Shown here: positions 16,349 to 25,087 of the stretch, piece after piece
How the letters are laid out: the number at the start of each line of letters is the position of its first letter
Position numbering within the stretch: the first letter of the stretch is position 1
Assembly (NCBI RefSeq): GCF_000949635.1
Contig: NZ_BAFN01000001.1
Location: forward strand, 2,046,001-2,110,000
DNA length: 64,000 bases
Direction: 5' to 3'
Origin: Candidatus Brocadia sinica JPN1
GTDB lineage: Bacteria; Planctomycetota; Brocadiia; Brocadiales; Brocadiaceae
The notes under the pieces: generated by a model
Told to the model about the DNA's origin: nothing
The model's input: only the letters and a program-made list of their open reading frames with translations
Database searches by the model: none
Made by a program: the position numbers and the translations under genes

Positions 16349-17755
16349 ATGAAACAAGAAGTACTAAAATATGGAAGAGCGCCATTGGCAATGCTTACGG
16401 TGATGTCTTTTGCATTCGGGGTATCCTACTCACAGGAAAAGAAAACGGAAAGGTCTAGCTATTCACCCGTGACCATAACTGAGCCTTTCAAAGAGACGAT
16501 GAGTATGAAAAAGGCTGCCAAGAGAGGGGTTATGAAGCGTCATATGGACTTGCTGAATGAGCGTTATGACTTAAGCAGCAATCCGGCCAAAGAGGTAACA
16601 ATGTCTCGGGGAAAACCTGTTCAAGCGGGTTTACGGGTAAAACTTCCAAAGGAAGTAATCTGGGAAAATCTGGCGGCGATGACCCCGGAAGAGATCCGTG
16701 AAAAGGGTCTTTTCCCGAAAGGGTTTATGCCGCTTCCTCACCCCAACCATGCTGAGGGTGGCATGCTTTTCCCGAAATTCCATATTAACGAAATCAAGAA
16801 ACAAGAAAAGCGAGATCTTGCCCGTTTTGACCTCGATTATGACTTGCCGGACCACTTTTTACCTGAGTTTCCGCCACCGATATATTTAACCACACGGCCT
16901 GATTTAGGCGATGTCTCTCAGGGTAACCTGGTAACCATTGCCAACTATTATGAATTGTTCAATGGGATACTGAATCCCAAACAGCTTGAAGGCTTAAGGC
17001 TGCTGGTAACGCCGTTTCCACAGCAGCAATTCAACCAGACGGAAGACCGCCGTTCGGAAAAACCGGGCCGGGGGGTTAGCTGCTTTGACTGCCACGTGAA
17101 TGGACATACCAATGCCGCAACCCATCTGGTAGGAGATATTCGTCCACAGGAATTCCGCCATCGCCTCGATACCCCTTCTCTCCGGGGGGTAAATATTCAA
17201 CGGTTATTCGGCTCTCAACGGGCGTTAAAAAGCATTGAGGACTTCACGGAATTCGAACAACGTGCCGCTTATTTTGATGGTGACCCGGTCATAGCCACAA
17301 AGAAGGGTGTTAATATCCTTGAACGCGGAAGCCAGGTACACTTCATGGCAGAAGTACAGGAGTTGTTTGACTTTCCGCCAGCTCCCAAGCTAAACATTTA
17401 CGGCATGCTGGACCCAAGAAAGGCAACAGAGGCTGAGCTACGGGGGCAGGCTATGTTCTTCGGAAAGGCAAGGTGTTCCATTTGCCATCTACCTCCGTAT
17501 TATACCGACAACCTCATGCACAACCTCAAGACTGAACGTTTCTTTAAGCCGCAGATGATCAACGGGCGTATGGCCAGTGCGGATGGCCCCATTAAGACAT
17601 TCCCGCTCCGCGGCATCAAAGATTCTCCTCCGTACTTGCACGATGGAAGGCTGTTAACATTGGAAGATACGGTAGAATTTTTTAACCTGATCCTTGAACT
17701 CCGGCTTGCAAAGCAAGAAAAGGAAGATTTGGTTGCCTTCCTGAGGGCGCTATAG
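16349..17755 (+). CDS. Exported diheme cytochrome c, peroxidase-like
   Basis: Protein of 468 aa with a signal peptide (about residues 13-30) and a long N-terminal region of about 200 residues not seen in ordinary peroxidases. Two heme motifs follow: CFDCH (about 248-252) and CSICH (about 375-379). FPLRGIKDSPPYLHDGRLLTLEDTVEFFN is the conserved C-terminal block of diheme peroxidase/MauG proteins. It is much longer than the classical enzyme at 10027-11142 and differs from it throughout, so a different substrate is likely. Good RBS GGGAGG 8-9 nt upstream. It precedes an exported superoxide dismutase. Confidence 0.85.
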   Translation: MKQEVLKYGRAPLAMLTVMSFAFGVSYSQEKKTERSSYSPVTITEPFKETMSMKKAAKRGVMKRHMDLLNERYDLSSNPAKEVTMSRGKPVQAGLRVKLPKEVIWENLAAMTPEEIREKGLFPKGFMPLPHPNHAEGGMLFPKFHINEIKKQEKRDLARFDLDYDLPDHFLPEFPPPIYLTTRPDLGDVSQGNLVTIANYYELFNGILNPKQLEGLRLLVTPFPQQQFNQTEDRRSEKPGRGVSCFDCHVNGHTNAATHLVGDIRPQEFRHRLDTPSLRGVNIQRLFGSQRALKSIEDFTEFEQRAAYFDGDPVIATKKGVNILERGSQVHFMAEVQELFDFPPAPKLNIYGMLDPRKATEAELRGQAMFFGKARCSICHLPPYYTDNLMHNLKTERFFKPQMINGRMASADGPIKTFPLRGIKDSPPYLHDGRLLTLEDTVEFFNLILELRLAKQEKEDLVAFLRAL

Positions 17756-17817
17756 TTGTTTGCATCAGAACAAAAGTAATTTGATTGCAAATGACAGGAA
17801 TTTCAATAGTAAGGGCG

Positions 17818-17843
17818 GCACGGACAAACAAGTTTGTCCGTGC
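17818..17843. repeat. Palindrome, GACAAAC...GTTTGTC type
   Basis: Near-perfect palindrome GCACGGACAAAC/GTTTGTCCGTGC (12-nt arms, 2-nt centre) just upstream of the superoxide dismutase gene. A related palindrome is at 46177-46203. It could act as a small hairpin in the leader transcript. Confidence 0.75.
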
Positions 17844-17876
17844 CCAATTTAACTGTTAACGTAGGAGAATATAACT

Positions 17877-18566
17877 ATGCTTAATAGGCGTGAATTTTTA
17901 ACGGTAACGGGCCTGGGAGGGGCGGCCTTGTTATTTGGTATTACGAACCCTTTAACCGCATCAACAGCAGAAAAGGAGGAAAAAACCATGTCATACAATG
18001 CAAAAGATTATTCAAAACTCATTGGAATGGAGGGATTCAGCGACACACTCCTGAAAAATCATTTCACCCTTTATCAGGGATATGTGACAAACACAAACAA
18101 GGTACTTGATACCCTCAGCCAAATGTTAAAGGAAGGAAAGACGGCCAACCCGGAATTCGCTGAGTTGAAGCGGAGACTGGGATGGGAATTCAACGGAATG
18201 AGGCTTCATGAATATTATTTTGAAAATCTTGGGGGAAAAGCAGGTATTAACAAAGAGGGAAAACTGGCCAAAAAGATGGCAGATGCCTTTGGTGATTATG
18301 CAACATGGGAAAAGGACTTCAGGGCAGTAGGGGCCATGAGGGGAATCGGTTGGGCAGTTCTCTACCAGGATAGCGCCAATGGGCAACTCATCAACTTCTG
18401 GGTAAACGAACATGATGTCTCCCATCCGGCGGGATGTAATCCTATCTTGATTATGGATGTATTTGAACATGCCTTTATGATTGATTATGGCCTCAAGAGG
18501 GCCGATTATATCGAGGCATTCTTTAAGAATATTGACTGGTCAGCCGCAGAAGCAAGGCTAAAATAA
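17877..18566 (+). CDS. sodB: Fe/Mn superoxide dismutase with a Tat-type export signal
   Basis: Protein of 229 aa. Residues 1-30 form a twin-arginine signal (NRREFLTVTGLGGAALLFG), so the enzyme is probably exported folded with its metal. The mature part is a Fe/Mn SOD with ligands His62, His111, Asp194 and His198 (DVFEHAF). Metal preference cannot be read reliably. An internal ATG (MSYNAKDYSKLIG) could make a cytoplasmic form. Together with a cytoplasmic superoxide reductase at 5433 it suggests compartment-specific defence. RBS TAGGAGA about 10 nt upstream. Confidence 0.9.
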   Translation: MLNRREFLTVTGLGGAALLFGITNPLTASTAEKEEKTMSYNAKDYSKLIGMEGFSDTLLKNHFTLYQGYVTNTNKVLDTLSQMLKEGKTANPEFAELKRRLGWEFNGMRLHEYYFENLGGKAGINKEGKLAKKMADAFGDYATWEKDFRAVGAMRGIGWAVLYQDSANGQLINFWVNEHDVSHPAGCNPILIMDVFEHAFMIDYGLKRADYIEAFFKNIDWSAAEARLK

Positions 18567-18681
18567 ACTGATGGATTACAAGGGCACACAAAAACTTACA
18601 CGAATAATAAAAGGTTTCATCGCTCTGAGTATTTTGTGGGCAAAAATATTCATGCCTTTGTTTAGTCGCCGGGAATTTCGA

Positions 18682-18710
18682 CGTAGAGCGAAGTGGCGCT
18701 TCGCTCTACG
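18682..18710. repeat. Palindrome, GTAGAGCGA type
   Basis: Inverted repeat CGTAGAGCGAAG/CTTCGCTCTACG with a short loop, the same family as 13236-13262 and 19319-19345. It follows a GTCGCCGGGAATTTCG block (about 18664-18680). Confidence 0.8.
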
Positions 18711-18822
18711 CAACTGAAAAAAACACTGAAAGGTAGTTGCTGAACAAGTGAAAATATCGCAGAAAATAGCGATTTTGTAATTGGGTGGGTCAGAAATAAT
18801 AAACAAACGAAAGGAGCATACC

Positions 18823-19281
18823 ATGAGGAAAACAGGAATAGTCATAGTGGTGATTGCTATTTTTAGTCTTCTCCACATCACTCAGTCATTTGCTCAACAA
18901 GGAATGCAGTGGAGAGGAGGCGGTGGCTGGGGGATGGGAGCCCCGTACGGCAGGATGTATGACCCAAAGACCGTTGAGACCATCAGCGGAGAAGTGGTCA
19001 GTGTGGATACCATTACGCCGGTAAAAGGGATGTGTTATGGCGTGCATCTGATGGTAAAGACAGCCAAAGAAACAATTTCTGTTCATTTGGGACCAGGATG
19101 GTACATTGAAAACCAGGACACCAGGATCGAGCCAAAGGACAAGGTTGAGGTTACAGGTTCAAGAATCACCATAGAAGGCAAACCTGTCATTATTGCCGCC
19201 GAAGTGAAGAAAGGTGAAGAAATACTGAAGCTCCGGGATGAAAAAGGTTTTCCCTTTTGGAGTGGCTGGAGAAGACGCTAG
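18823..19281 (+). CDS. Small exported protein of unknown function
   Basis: Protein of 152 aa with a signal peptide (about residues 1-24, ending SFAQQ), a Gly/Trp/Met-rich stretch (WRGGGGWGMGAPYG), and a beta-rich domain of about 90 residues starting ETISGEVVSVDTITP. The domain carries paired strands such as VEVTGSRITIEGKPVIIAAEV, which recalls OB-fold exported proteins that bind small ligands or metals; this is only a fold-level impression. One cysteine (MCYGVHL). Start chosen at the ATG after AAAGGAG (about 8 nt spacing); a further upstream start would precede the signal peptide. Confidence 0.75.
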   Translation: MRKTGIVIVVIAIFSLLHITQSFAQQGMQWRGGGGWGMGAPYGRMYDPKTVETISGEVVSVDTITPVKGMCYGVHLMVKTAKETISVHLGPGWYIENQDTRIEPKDKVEVTGSRITIEGKPVIIAAEVKKGEEILKLRDEKGFPFWSGWRRR

Positions 19282-19318
19282 TTTCATGTTAATGTTAAGG
19301 ACTTTCAAGGTTGCGGTT

Positions 19319-19345
19319 GTAGAGCGACGAGCCTCGTCGCTCTAC
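19319..19345. repeat. Palindrome, GTAGAGCGA type, with GAAGGCCTAATTTAA tail
   Basis: Palindrome of 13-nt arms and 1-nt centre (GTAGAGCGACGAG/CTCGTCGCTCTAC), followed at about 19353-19375 by GTCACAGAAGGCCTAATTTAA. The combination of palindromic core and conserved tail is the same as in the spacers at 13.2, 42.0, 46.3 and 56.2 kb. Confidence 0.8.
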
Positions 19346-19444
19346 ATTGAAAAAGTCACAGAAGGCCTAATTTAACTGAGTTCCATCCAATTACAAAACA
19401 GATATTTTTCTCGAATACTTTCAGGAATAGGAACTTAGAAGGCG

Positions 19445-19636
19445 ATGGATAAATCAAAAGTCAATTTGGTAATCGATGCCTTACTGTTCCTCTATGTAAT
19501 GGCAATGGCAGGGATCGGACTCCCGATAAAGTTTGTCTTACTACCCGGCAAGGACACCTGGGCAGCATATGGCAGAAAAGCAGAGTTGTTCCTATTTGAA
19601 ATGGACCGCCACCAATGGGGAACGATTCATCTCTAA
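19445..19636 (+). pseudogene. Truncated DUF4405-type membrane protein
   Basis: Frame of 63 codons. It resembles the first half of DUF4405 membrane proteins: NLVIDALLFLYVMAMAGIG helix, then a loop ending MDRHQWGTIHL, the histidine-containing segment that normally leads into the next helices. Here a stop codon follows immediately. The following 100 bases contain no recognisable continuation in any frame, so the 3' half is deleted rather than frameshifted. It may still be translated (AGAAGG just upstream, with short spacing). Confidence 0.55.
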
Positions 19637-19784
19637 AATATTAGGGGTCTACAATTTTACTTGAAACTCGATTCATATTTTGCTATTATCCCGTATCGAA
19701 TTCTGAAAAATTTCTTCCCTAATTGCAGGGTATATTACGAAAATAGTAAAAATTTACTTTAAAATACAATAAAAGGGGGATCTT

Positions 19785-20627
19785 ATGTCTAGTTGTAACA
19801 CGAAAGCAAAGGCAATTATGGTAGTATTGGTAGGTCTTTTCGGACTACTGTGTGTTGGTTTTGCAGTATCGGTTACTGAAAAGTACAGATTACAGAAGGA
19901 GCGGGTACACGGGCTTGAAAGACAGCTTGGCGCGGGGCGTAAGGAGGTTTTGAAAGTTCCTGAACTTATGGAAAACCTCGATAAGGCAGAGGCTGCAAAA
20001 AAAGAAGTGGAGGGTAAATTTACCGCTTGTGCCACAGAAAAGGATGGATTGACGACAAAGGTAGCTGAATTGCAGAAGGAGGTAGATACCTTCGGCGCTA
20101 TAAAAGTCGCGGTAGGTGTTCAGATCAGTGGATTACAATCCACCATACAGGAACAGCAAGGCAAGGTGAACGAATTGGAAGGAGAACGAAATAAATTGGC
20201 AGAACGAATTGCCTCGCTTGAAGGGGAGAGTAAGGGTATTGCCGAAAAATTTGAATTGCAGATCGCGGACAAGAAGAGGAGTCAGGAAGAACTAAAAAAT
20301 CAACTCGTTTATTATACCGAAGCGAAAAAGATCGCCGATCAGGAACTTGCTGAAAAGCAAAAGATTATTACAGAACTCCAAAAGGCAAAAGAAGATTTGG
20401 AGAAAGAATTAGCAAAGATCAAGCAACAGGAACCATCTGCTGCGCCGGAAAGTTCTTCCACATCCGGGTCTCATTTTCCGCTCGTGGAATCCGGAAATGC
20501 TACGGCAGAAGAGTTAGACAAAACATTTGCTTTATTACGCGAAAGGGTTACTTCTCCCGCAATATCTATCTCTGAAGTAAGTATATTACTTTCCAGAATG
20601 GAAAAGGCATTAAAAAATTTAAAATAA
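19785..20627 (+). CDS. Membrane-anchored coiled-coil protein
   Basis: Protein of 280 aa with one N-terminal membrane helix (about residues 10-30) and then a long, highly charged coiled coil (about 35-215: EKYRLQKERVHGLERQ onwards, repeated LxxExxx and KxxLxxE patterns). A Ser/Pro-rich break (PSAAPESSSTSG) and a small C-terminal helical part follow. A structural or scaffolding role at the cell or organelle membrane is possible, but no family is recognised. RBS AAGGGGG lies 6-8 nt upstream. A rho-independent terminator follows, so it is probably a single-gene unit. Confidence 0.8.
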   Translation: MSSCNTKAKAIMVVLVGLFGLLCVGFAVSVTEKYRLQKERVHGLERQLGAGRKEVLKVPELMENLDKAEAAKKEVEGKFTACATEKDGLTTKVAELQKEVDTFGAIKVAVGVQISGLQSTIQEQQGKVNELEGERNKLAERIASLEGESKGIAEKFELQIADKKRSQEELKNQLVYYTEAKKIADQELAEKQKIITELQKAKEDLEKELAKIKQQEPSAAPESSSTSGSHFPLVESGNATAEELDKTFALLRERVTSPAISISEVSILLSRMEKALKNLK

Positions 20628-20676
20628 AAGTTTACGGATTATCATCTGTTTTCTGTATCGTTTTTGAACTTGTTCA

Positions 20677-20701
20677 GGGGAAGGGAAAGCCTTCCCCTTT
20701 T
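20677..20701 (+). terminator. Rho-independent terminator
   Basis: Perfect stem GGGGAAGG/CCTTCCCC with a 5-nt loop, followed by TTTT, 50 nt after the coiled-coil gene. Confidence 0.8.
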
Positions 20702-20925
20702 CATTTGAGGGAATACCGGGACTCTTCTTTTGTTTCTTTATCATACGCAGGTTCTGGTGTCAAATACACCCTGTTTTCCATCTCCAGTTATTCGCACTTT
20801 TAAGAATCTGAATTTATCCCAACAAGCTCTTATATTTTTCATCCTTCTGGAAAACATCAAAAACTTCTTGCCTTACGATTTTTTTAATGGTAATATAAAT
20901 TTTTTGTTCATGTAATGGTAATACT

Positions 20926-20998
20926 GGCGGCTTCGCCAAGTGGACTAAGGCCACGGTTTGCAAAACCGTTATCCTGGGTTCGAATCCCAGAGCCGCCT
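20926..20998 (+). tRNA. tRNA-Cys (GCA)
   Basis: Full cloverleaf of 73 nt: acceptor GGCGGCT pairs with AGCCGCC, anticodon loop TTGCAAA in stem CGGTT/AACCG, T-arm CTGGGTTCGAATCCCAG. Discriminator base T; the CCA end is not encoded. 14 nt before tRNA-Leu. Confidence 0.95.
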
Positions 20999-21012
20999 AT
21001 TTATAAATCATT

Positions 21013-21097
21013 GGGCGAGTGGTGGAATGGCAGACACGAAGGACTTAAAATCCTTTGACCGTAAAAGGTTGTGTGGGTTCGACTCCCACCTCGCCCA
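21013..21097 (+). tRNA. tRNA-Leu (TAA)
   Basis: Class II tRNA of 85 nt with a long variable arm. Acceptor GGGCGAG pairs with CTCGCCC, anticodon TAA in loop CTTAAAA, T-arm GTGGGTTCGACTCCCAC, discriminator A as required for leucine. CCA is not encoded. Confidence 0.95.
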
Positions 21098-21199
21098 TAT
21101 GGCGGTTGTCGCTTGAATTTAGGTGCAGTTCATAGCGTCTTTTGGTAAAATTCTTACATTCAGGGAACTTATTTAATTTGCGACTTGTTATTGAAAGAC

Positions 21200-21433
21200 A
21201 TGGATACGATCAAATTAATAAAATACCTTGCGTTTAAACCAAAAACCGCAATAGATGTAGATCCTGGAATTTATGAGGCATTAAAGCAGATCACCGCCAG
21301 GAATCCGCGGCTTTCTGTCAACCTTCTCATCGATGTAGCACTCGATTACATTTCGAATCTCAAAGAAGAAGACCTCTTGAAGCTTATCACAGAATATTAT
21401 GGAAGAAAACATACCCCGCCTACTTCTCTGTAG
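21200..21433 (+). CDS. Small protein of unknown function
   Basis: Protein of 77 aa, predicted mainly helical, without signal peptide or cysteine. The stretch DVDPGIYEALKQITARNPRLSVNLLIDVALDYISNL looks like a small ribbon-helix-helix-type DNA-binding core (strand, then two helices), but this is a weak impression. Start at the first ATG; a TTG five codons upstream is less likely. It lies between the tRNA pair and the PpiC lipoprotein gene, 50 nt before the latter. Confidence 0.6.
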   Translation: MDTIKLIKYLAFKPKTAIDVDPGIYEALKQITARNPRLSVNLLIDVALDYISNLKEEDLLKLITEYYGRKHTPPTSL

Positions 21434-21483
21434 GTAGTTTTTTGTTGGTTCTAGCCAAAAGTATTTTTCATTAAGGAGCGATT

Positions 21484-22596
21484 ATGTTCAAAGGAATTAC
21501 TGTTTCCGTGTTTATTTCAGGTTTACTTGCATTGTCCGTCTGTGGCTGCGGGAAAAATGAACCGGGCAATCCTCAATTAAGCAGCCAGATGACAGAACAA
21601 GATTTTGCAAAGGTACACAAGAATGTTAACTTCAACCAGGAAGACAAAGAGAAAATGCATGGGTCGGGACTAGCGCCAGAAGACAGCGGCTATGGTGGAC
21701 ACGGCATGGGCAGTGTACATGGCAAGAAGGAAAAACCTGATCCGAACAAGGTAATTGCAACCATTAATAGCGAAAAAATCCTTCGCAAAGACCTTGACAA
21801 AATTCTGGAGCGGTTCAAAAATCATGTAAATCCGGCCGCGTTACCTTCCATGGAACAGCAAATCACCGATCAGCTTGTTACACAAAGCGTGTTGAGACAA
21901 TTTGTTGTAGAAAAGAAATTGAGTGTTTCCGGTGAAATCGTAGATAAAGAGATTGCCAAGATGCGGGATAACATTAAAAATAATCCCGCAACGAAAGATA
22001 AAACGTTAGAACAGTTTCTGGAGTTTCAAGGCAGCAATATTGATGAATTAAAAACCGCAATCAACATGTCGGCGGCAATTGAAAGCTACGTATCCAAAGG
22101 TGTCGATGACAAAAGGATGGAAGAATATTTTATAAAGAATATTGGCAATTTTAATGGCGAGACCGTCACGGCAAGCCACATACTGGTTGACACTAAAGGG
22201 AAGAATACGCAGGAAGAAATAGACAAGGCAAAGGCTAAAATAGATTCGATTAAAAAAGAACTTGACGAAGGGGCCGATTTTGCTGAATTAGCAAAGAAAT
22301 ATTCCGACTGTCCGACAGGGAAAACCGGCGGTGATTTAGGCACATTTCCCAGACATGGCGTTATGGTAGAAAATTTTGCAAAGGCTGCATTTGCCACTGA
22401 AGTTGGCAAAATTTGCGATCCCGTCAAAACAGAATTTGGATATCACTTAATAAAAGTTACCGCAAAGACCTCTCCCAAAGATGTGAGTTTTTCCGAAGTA
22501 AAAGACAAAGTCAGGGAAGAAATGATAGCATATGAAATGAATGCCCTGGTTAAAGATCTGAAGGAAAGAGCAAAAATAGAGATTACCTTGCAATAA
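21484..22596 (+). CDS. Lipoprotein peptidyl-prolyl isomerase (parvulin, PrsA/SurA-like)
   Basis: Protein of 370 aa. A lipobox (LALSVCGCG, Cys near residue 20) predicts lipid anchoring outside the cytoplasmic membrane. A His/Gly-rich spacer (GYGGHGMGSVHGKK) follows, then a SurA-type N-terminal helical chaperone region (about 90-215) and a parvulin domain (about 220-320) with ASHILVDTKGKN, DCPTGKTGGDLGTF and FGYHLIKV. It would help fold exported proteins; directly coupled to ccsA (stop and start overlap, TAATG), it may serve cytochrome c assembly. RBS AAGGAG 6-7 nt upstream. Confidence 0.9.
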   Translation: MFKGITVSVFISGLLALSVCGCGKNEPGNPQLSSQMTEQDFAKVHKNVNFNQEDKEKMHGSGLAPEDSGYGGHGMGSVHGKKEKPDPNKVIATINSEKILRKDLDKILERFKNHVNPAALPSMEQQITDQLVTQSVLRQFVVEKKLSVSGEIVDKEIAKMRDNIKNNPATKDKTLEQFLEFQGSNIDELKTAINMSAAIESYVSKGVDDKRMEEYFIKNIGNFNGETVTASHILVDTKGKNTQEEIDKAKAKIDSIKKELDEGADFAELAKKYSDCPTGKTGGDLGTFPRHGVMVENFAKAAFATEVGKICDPVKTEFGYHLIKVTAKTSPKDVSFSEVKDKVREEMIAYEMNALVKDLKERAKIEITLQ

Positions 22597-23363
22597 TGGA
22601 TACCGCCCAGTTTCTGAATCAAATATCTATAAGTTTATACTGGCTTTGCTTTATTGCCTATACAACGTATTGGGGCATTGGATTTACACGATGGAAATTA
22701 CGCTTCTCTGTTTTATTGGGATTCGTGCTTCTTCATATTGCAACGATCACGTTACGCGGCATATCAATAGAATATTTTCCACTCACCAATAAATTCGAAT
22801 CCTTTAATGCCTTCGCCGCTGCGACTTTTATTATCCTGCTCATCTATGCCAGAACAGAAAGCCGTATCTATCGCATGTCTCTGTTCGGGGTTGGATATGC
22901 CTTTTTCGTAGCTGCCATGCTTTTCCCGAAAGGGTTAAACTATGCCCCTCCGCTAATGCTTACGATTTGGTATGTATTACACGTTCCCCTTTCCTTCTTT
23001 TGCTATGCATTGTGGGTTAGCGCCATGGCTGCTGCTGTAGCACGTTATTTCACATCAGGTGGAAAAAAACCATATGACCAGATTATCGACTCAGGGTTCC
23101 AATATGGTCTCATTACATTTTCCATTTCGATGATTTTTGGGGGCTTATGGGGATATGTAGCATGGGGGGCATATTTTCTCTGGGATGCAAAGGTCGTCTG
23201 GTCTGTCATTATATGGTTTTTTTACGCTACTTGCCTGCACCTGGATTATTGGCAGGAGGCAAAGCGATTCAAGCCACCTATGGCCATTCTGGGATTTGTA
23301 ATACTCATAATGACGTACGTAGGAACAAGTTTTTTTATCGGTAGTTCCCATAGTTTCAGATAA
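22596..23363 (+). CDS. ccsA: System II cytochrome c maturation protein, CcsA/ResC type
   Basis: Polytopic protein of 255 aa with about eight helices. The tryptophan-rich heme-handling segment reads WGYVAWGAYFLWDAKVVWS (about residues 184-202), corresponding to the WWD domain (typically WG..WG.YW.WDPKE.W). Here Pro is Ala and the Glu is Val, a noticeable departure. Conserved histidines lie in LHIATITLR, LHVPLSFF and CLHLDYW. It works with ResB to carry heme outward and attach it to CxxCH motifs. Its ATG overlaps the preceding stop by one base. Confidence 0.87.
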   Translation: MDTAQFLNQISISLYWLCFIAYTTYWGIGFTRWKLRFSVLLGFVLLHIATITLRGISIEYFPLTNKFESFNAFAAATFIILLIYARTESRIYRMSLFGVGYAFFVAAMLFPKGLNYAPPLMLTIWYVLHVPLSFFCYALWVSAMAAAVARYFTSGGKKPYDQIIDSGFQYGLITFSISMIFGGLWGYVAWGAYFLWDAKVVWSVIIWFFYATCLHLDYWQEAKRFKPPMAILGFVILIMTYVGTSFFIGSSHSFR

Positions 23364-23457
23364 ATGAAATCTTATTTTGGATTTTGCAATTGTGCTATTT
23401 TTAATCAGGACATTTTTGCCATAGATTTGAATAGAGAAGTCGGGAAACAATTTCAAA

Positions 23458-24429
23458 GTGAAAAAAATTTACCATATCTTTAAATCACAAAAAGTGGGGA
23501 TTCTTACCGGATTTACGGTCACCGGATTACTTATTATCGGAAGCCTCATCATGAGTTTTTATCCCCGTCAATACGCAGGTCTTTCCGGCGAGGATATTTC
23601 CTTTTTTTTCAATCACAGGAAACCGATCCACATCTGGTTTTATCTGTTATTTCTCGCCTGTATTCTTTACGGCATTAATACCTTTTTATGCACCCTCGAC
23701 TCGATTATAAGAAAGGCGAAGGGTGGTGTAAAGAAGATCACCCTGTATGGGGCGTCGGTGGTACATATTGGATTTGTAATCACCCTCGTTGCTCACCTCA
23801 TTGGCGGACTTTATTCATCAACGGAACCACCGGTAACCGTGGCAGATGAGTGGACTGATTTGGGCGGTGTTGAAATGAAGGTTACAGATCTTAAAACAAG
23901 TTCTTACCCGAATGGAATGCCTAAAATAATAGAAGCTTTTGTTACCGTTCGAAAGGGCGGCATTGAATTCTCAGATACTATTGGCTACAATAAACCCGTT
24001 CTTTTGCAACACGGTATCCTCGAAATCCTCATGCAGGATTATGGCTGGATTTCATCAAGCGTAATCCTGAAGATAGATAATCGAACCTGCAACCTGAAGA
24101 TCAACGATACATTCAATGCAAATGGCACTCAGGTACGCGTAGTAGATCTGTATATGCCTCCACAATATCGTTACCCCGTAGTGCAATTAACTTCTTCCGC
24201 TGAAAACAATGAAACCCAACAAACCTTCCTGACAATTGGAGAAAATAACGCAAAAGATATCCATGGGGCAAAGGTTGCATTTGCAGACATCAATTCTGTA
24301 CCAGGTGTCCTTGTCAGTATAAAAAACAATCCCAGCATTCCACTGACTTTTGTAACTATATTCTTCTTTTCCATCGGTATGATTCTCGTAATTCTCAGGA
24401 TTATTGGCAGAACGGTCAGTAATTACTGA
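23458..24429 (+). CDS. ResB-like cytochrome c biogenesis protein
   Basis: Protein of 323 aa starting at GTG. Three N-terminal helices (about residues 16-36, 58-76, 93-115), a periplasmic region of about 170 residues, and a C-terminal helix (about 290-315). This is the ResB/Ccs1 layout, though shorter than the usual 450-600 aa. NHRKPIHIWFYLLFL resembles the early ResB motif. The partner CcsA lies 94 nt upstream. The family call rests on topology and position as much as on motifs. Confidence 0.72.
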   Translation: MKKIYHIFKSQKVGILTGFTVTGLLIIGSLIMSFYPRQYAGLSGEDISFFFNHRKPIHIWFYLLFLACILYGINTFLCTLDSIIRKAKGGVKKITLYGASVVHIGFVITLVAHLIGGLYSSTEPPVTVADEWTDLGGVEMKVTDLKTSSYPNGMPKIIEAFVTVRKGGIEFSDTIGYNKPVLLQHGILEILMQDYGWISSSVILKIDNRTCNLKINDTFNANGTQVRVVDLYMPPQYRYPVVQLTSSAENNETQQTFLTIGENNAKDIHGAKVAFADINSVPGVLVSIKNNPSIPLTFVTIFFFSIGMILVILRIIGRTVSNY

Positions 24430-25087
24430 TGCCAGGCACAAACAAAACCAGTTTGCCCTTTGATTGAGTACTCACGATATTGCCGATGCCATTCTTTAGC
24501 AGTGAAATTCCCAGAGCATCAAGAGGATAGTATGCATCAATTTCTTTCAACACAGCAGAGACGAAGACCGAAAAAAGGATACAAAAGAAATACTATTCCG
24601 GAAAAGAAACGTCATACCATCAAGACGCAAATTACGGTAAACACCCTGTACAATTACGCAATATATCTGCTGAATATCCTCTAAAGAACAATCCTCTGGC
24701 AAGCGGTTGAGAAACTCGCTTACCTCTTGTTTAGCTGTTTGCTATTTATCGCCTCCTTAAAAGTATGGCGTTTTGTTTCCTAATGGTTATTATTGATAAA
24801 CCCCTCGCACTTGTCAAACGATTTTCAACGCTTTTTAACTTAGCTTATTCGCAGCACTTACTAGATTTATCTTGAGAGTACAGCGTGAAAATCTTATATT
24901 TAATGTCTTGGAATTTCAATCATTGGGATTCTCTGAATGTCTTAATTCCTTCGGCTTTGTTCAGGACAGGCCCTTGAGAACAAGAAATACAATGATTCTC
25001 AATTGGCCACAGAACACACCGGGAACAACGATAAAAGAATATCTGTGTAATCTCTGTAACCTCTGTGGTTAGTAGGTTTTATAAGGT
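24430..25087. other. Non-coding stretch before uvrA
   Basis: No convincing gene. A frame at 24532-24684 (50 codons, very basic N-terminal part, AGAGGA 5 nt upstream) is possible but unsupported. About 25040-25075 contains the ATCTGTGTAATCTCTGTAAC-type direct repeat that is related to the 82-nt inverted repeats elsewhere. Confidence 0.5.

Noticed and set aside
20730-20915. Open frame between the terminator and tRNA-Cys
   Set aside because: Composition is that of AT-rich non-coding DNA; no ribosome site and no motif.
24532-24684. Fifty-codon basic frame before uvrA
   Set aside because: Only a weak ribosome site, no recognised motif, and it lies in repeat-bearing non-coding DNA; mentioned under the spacer but not called.
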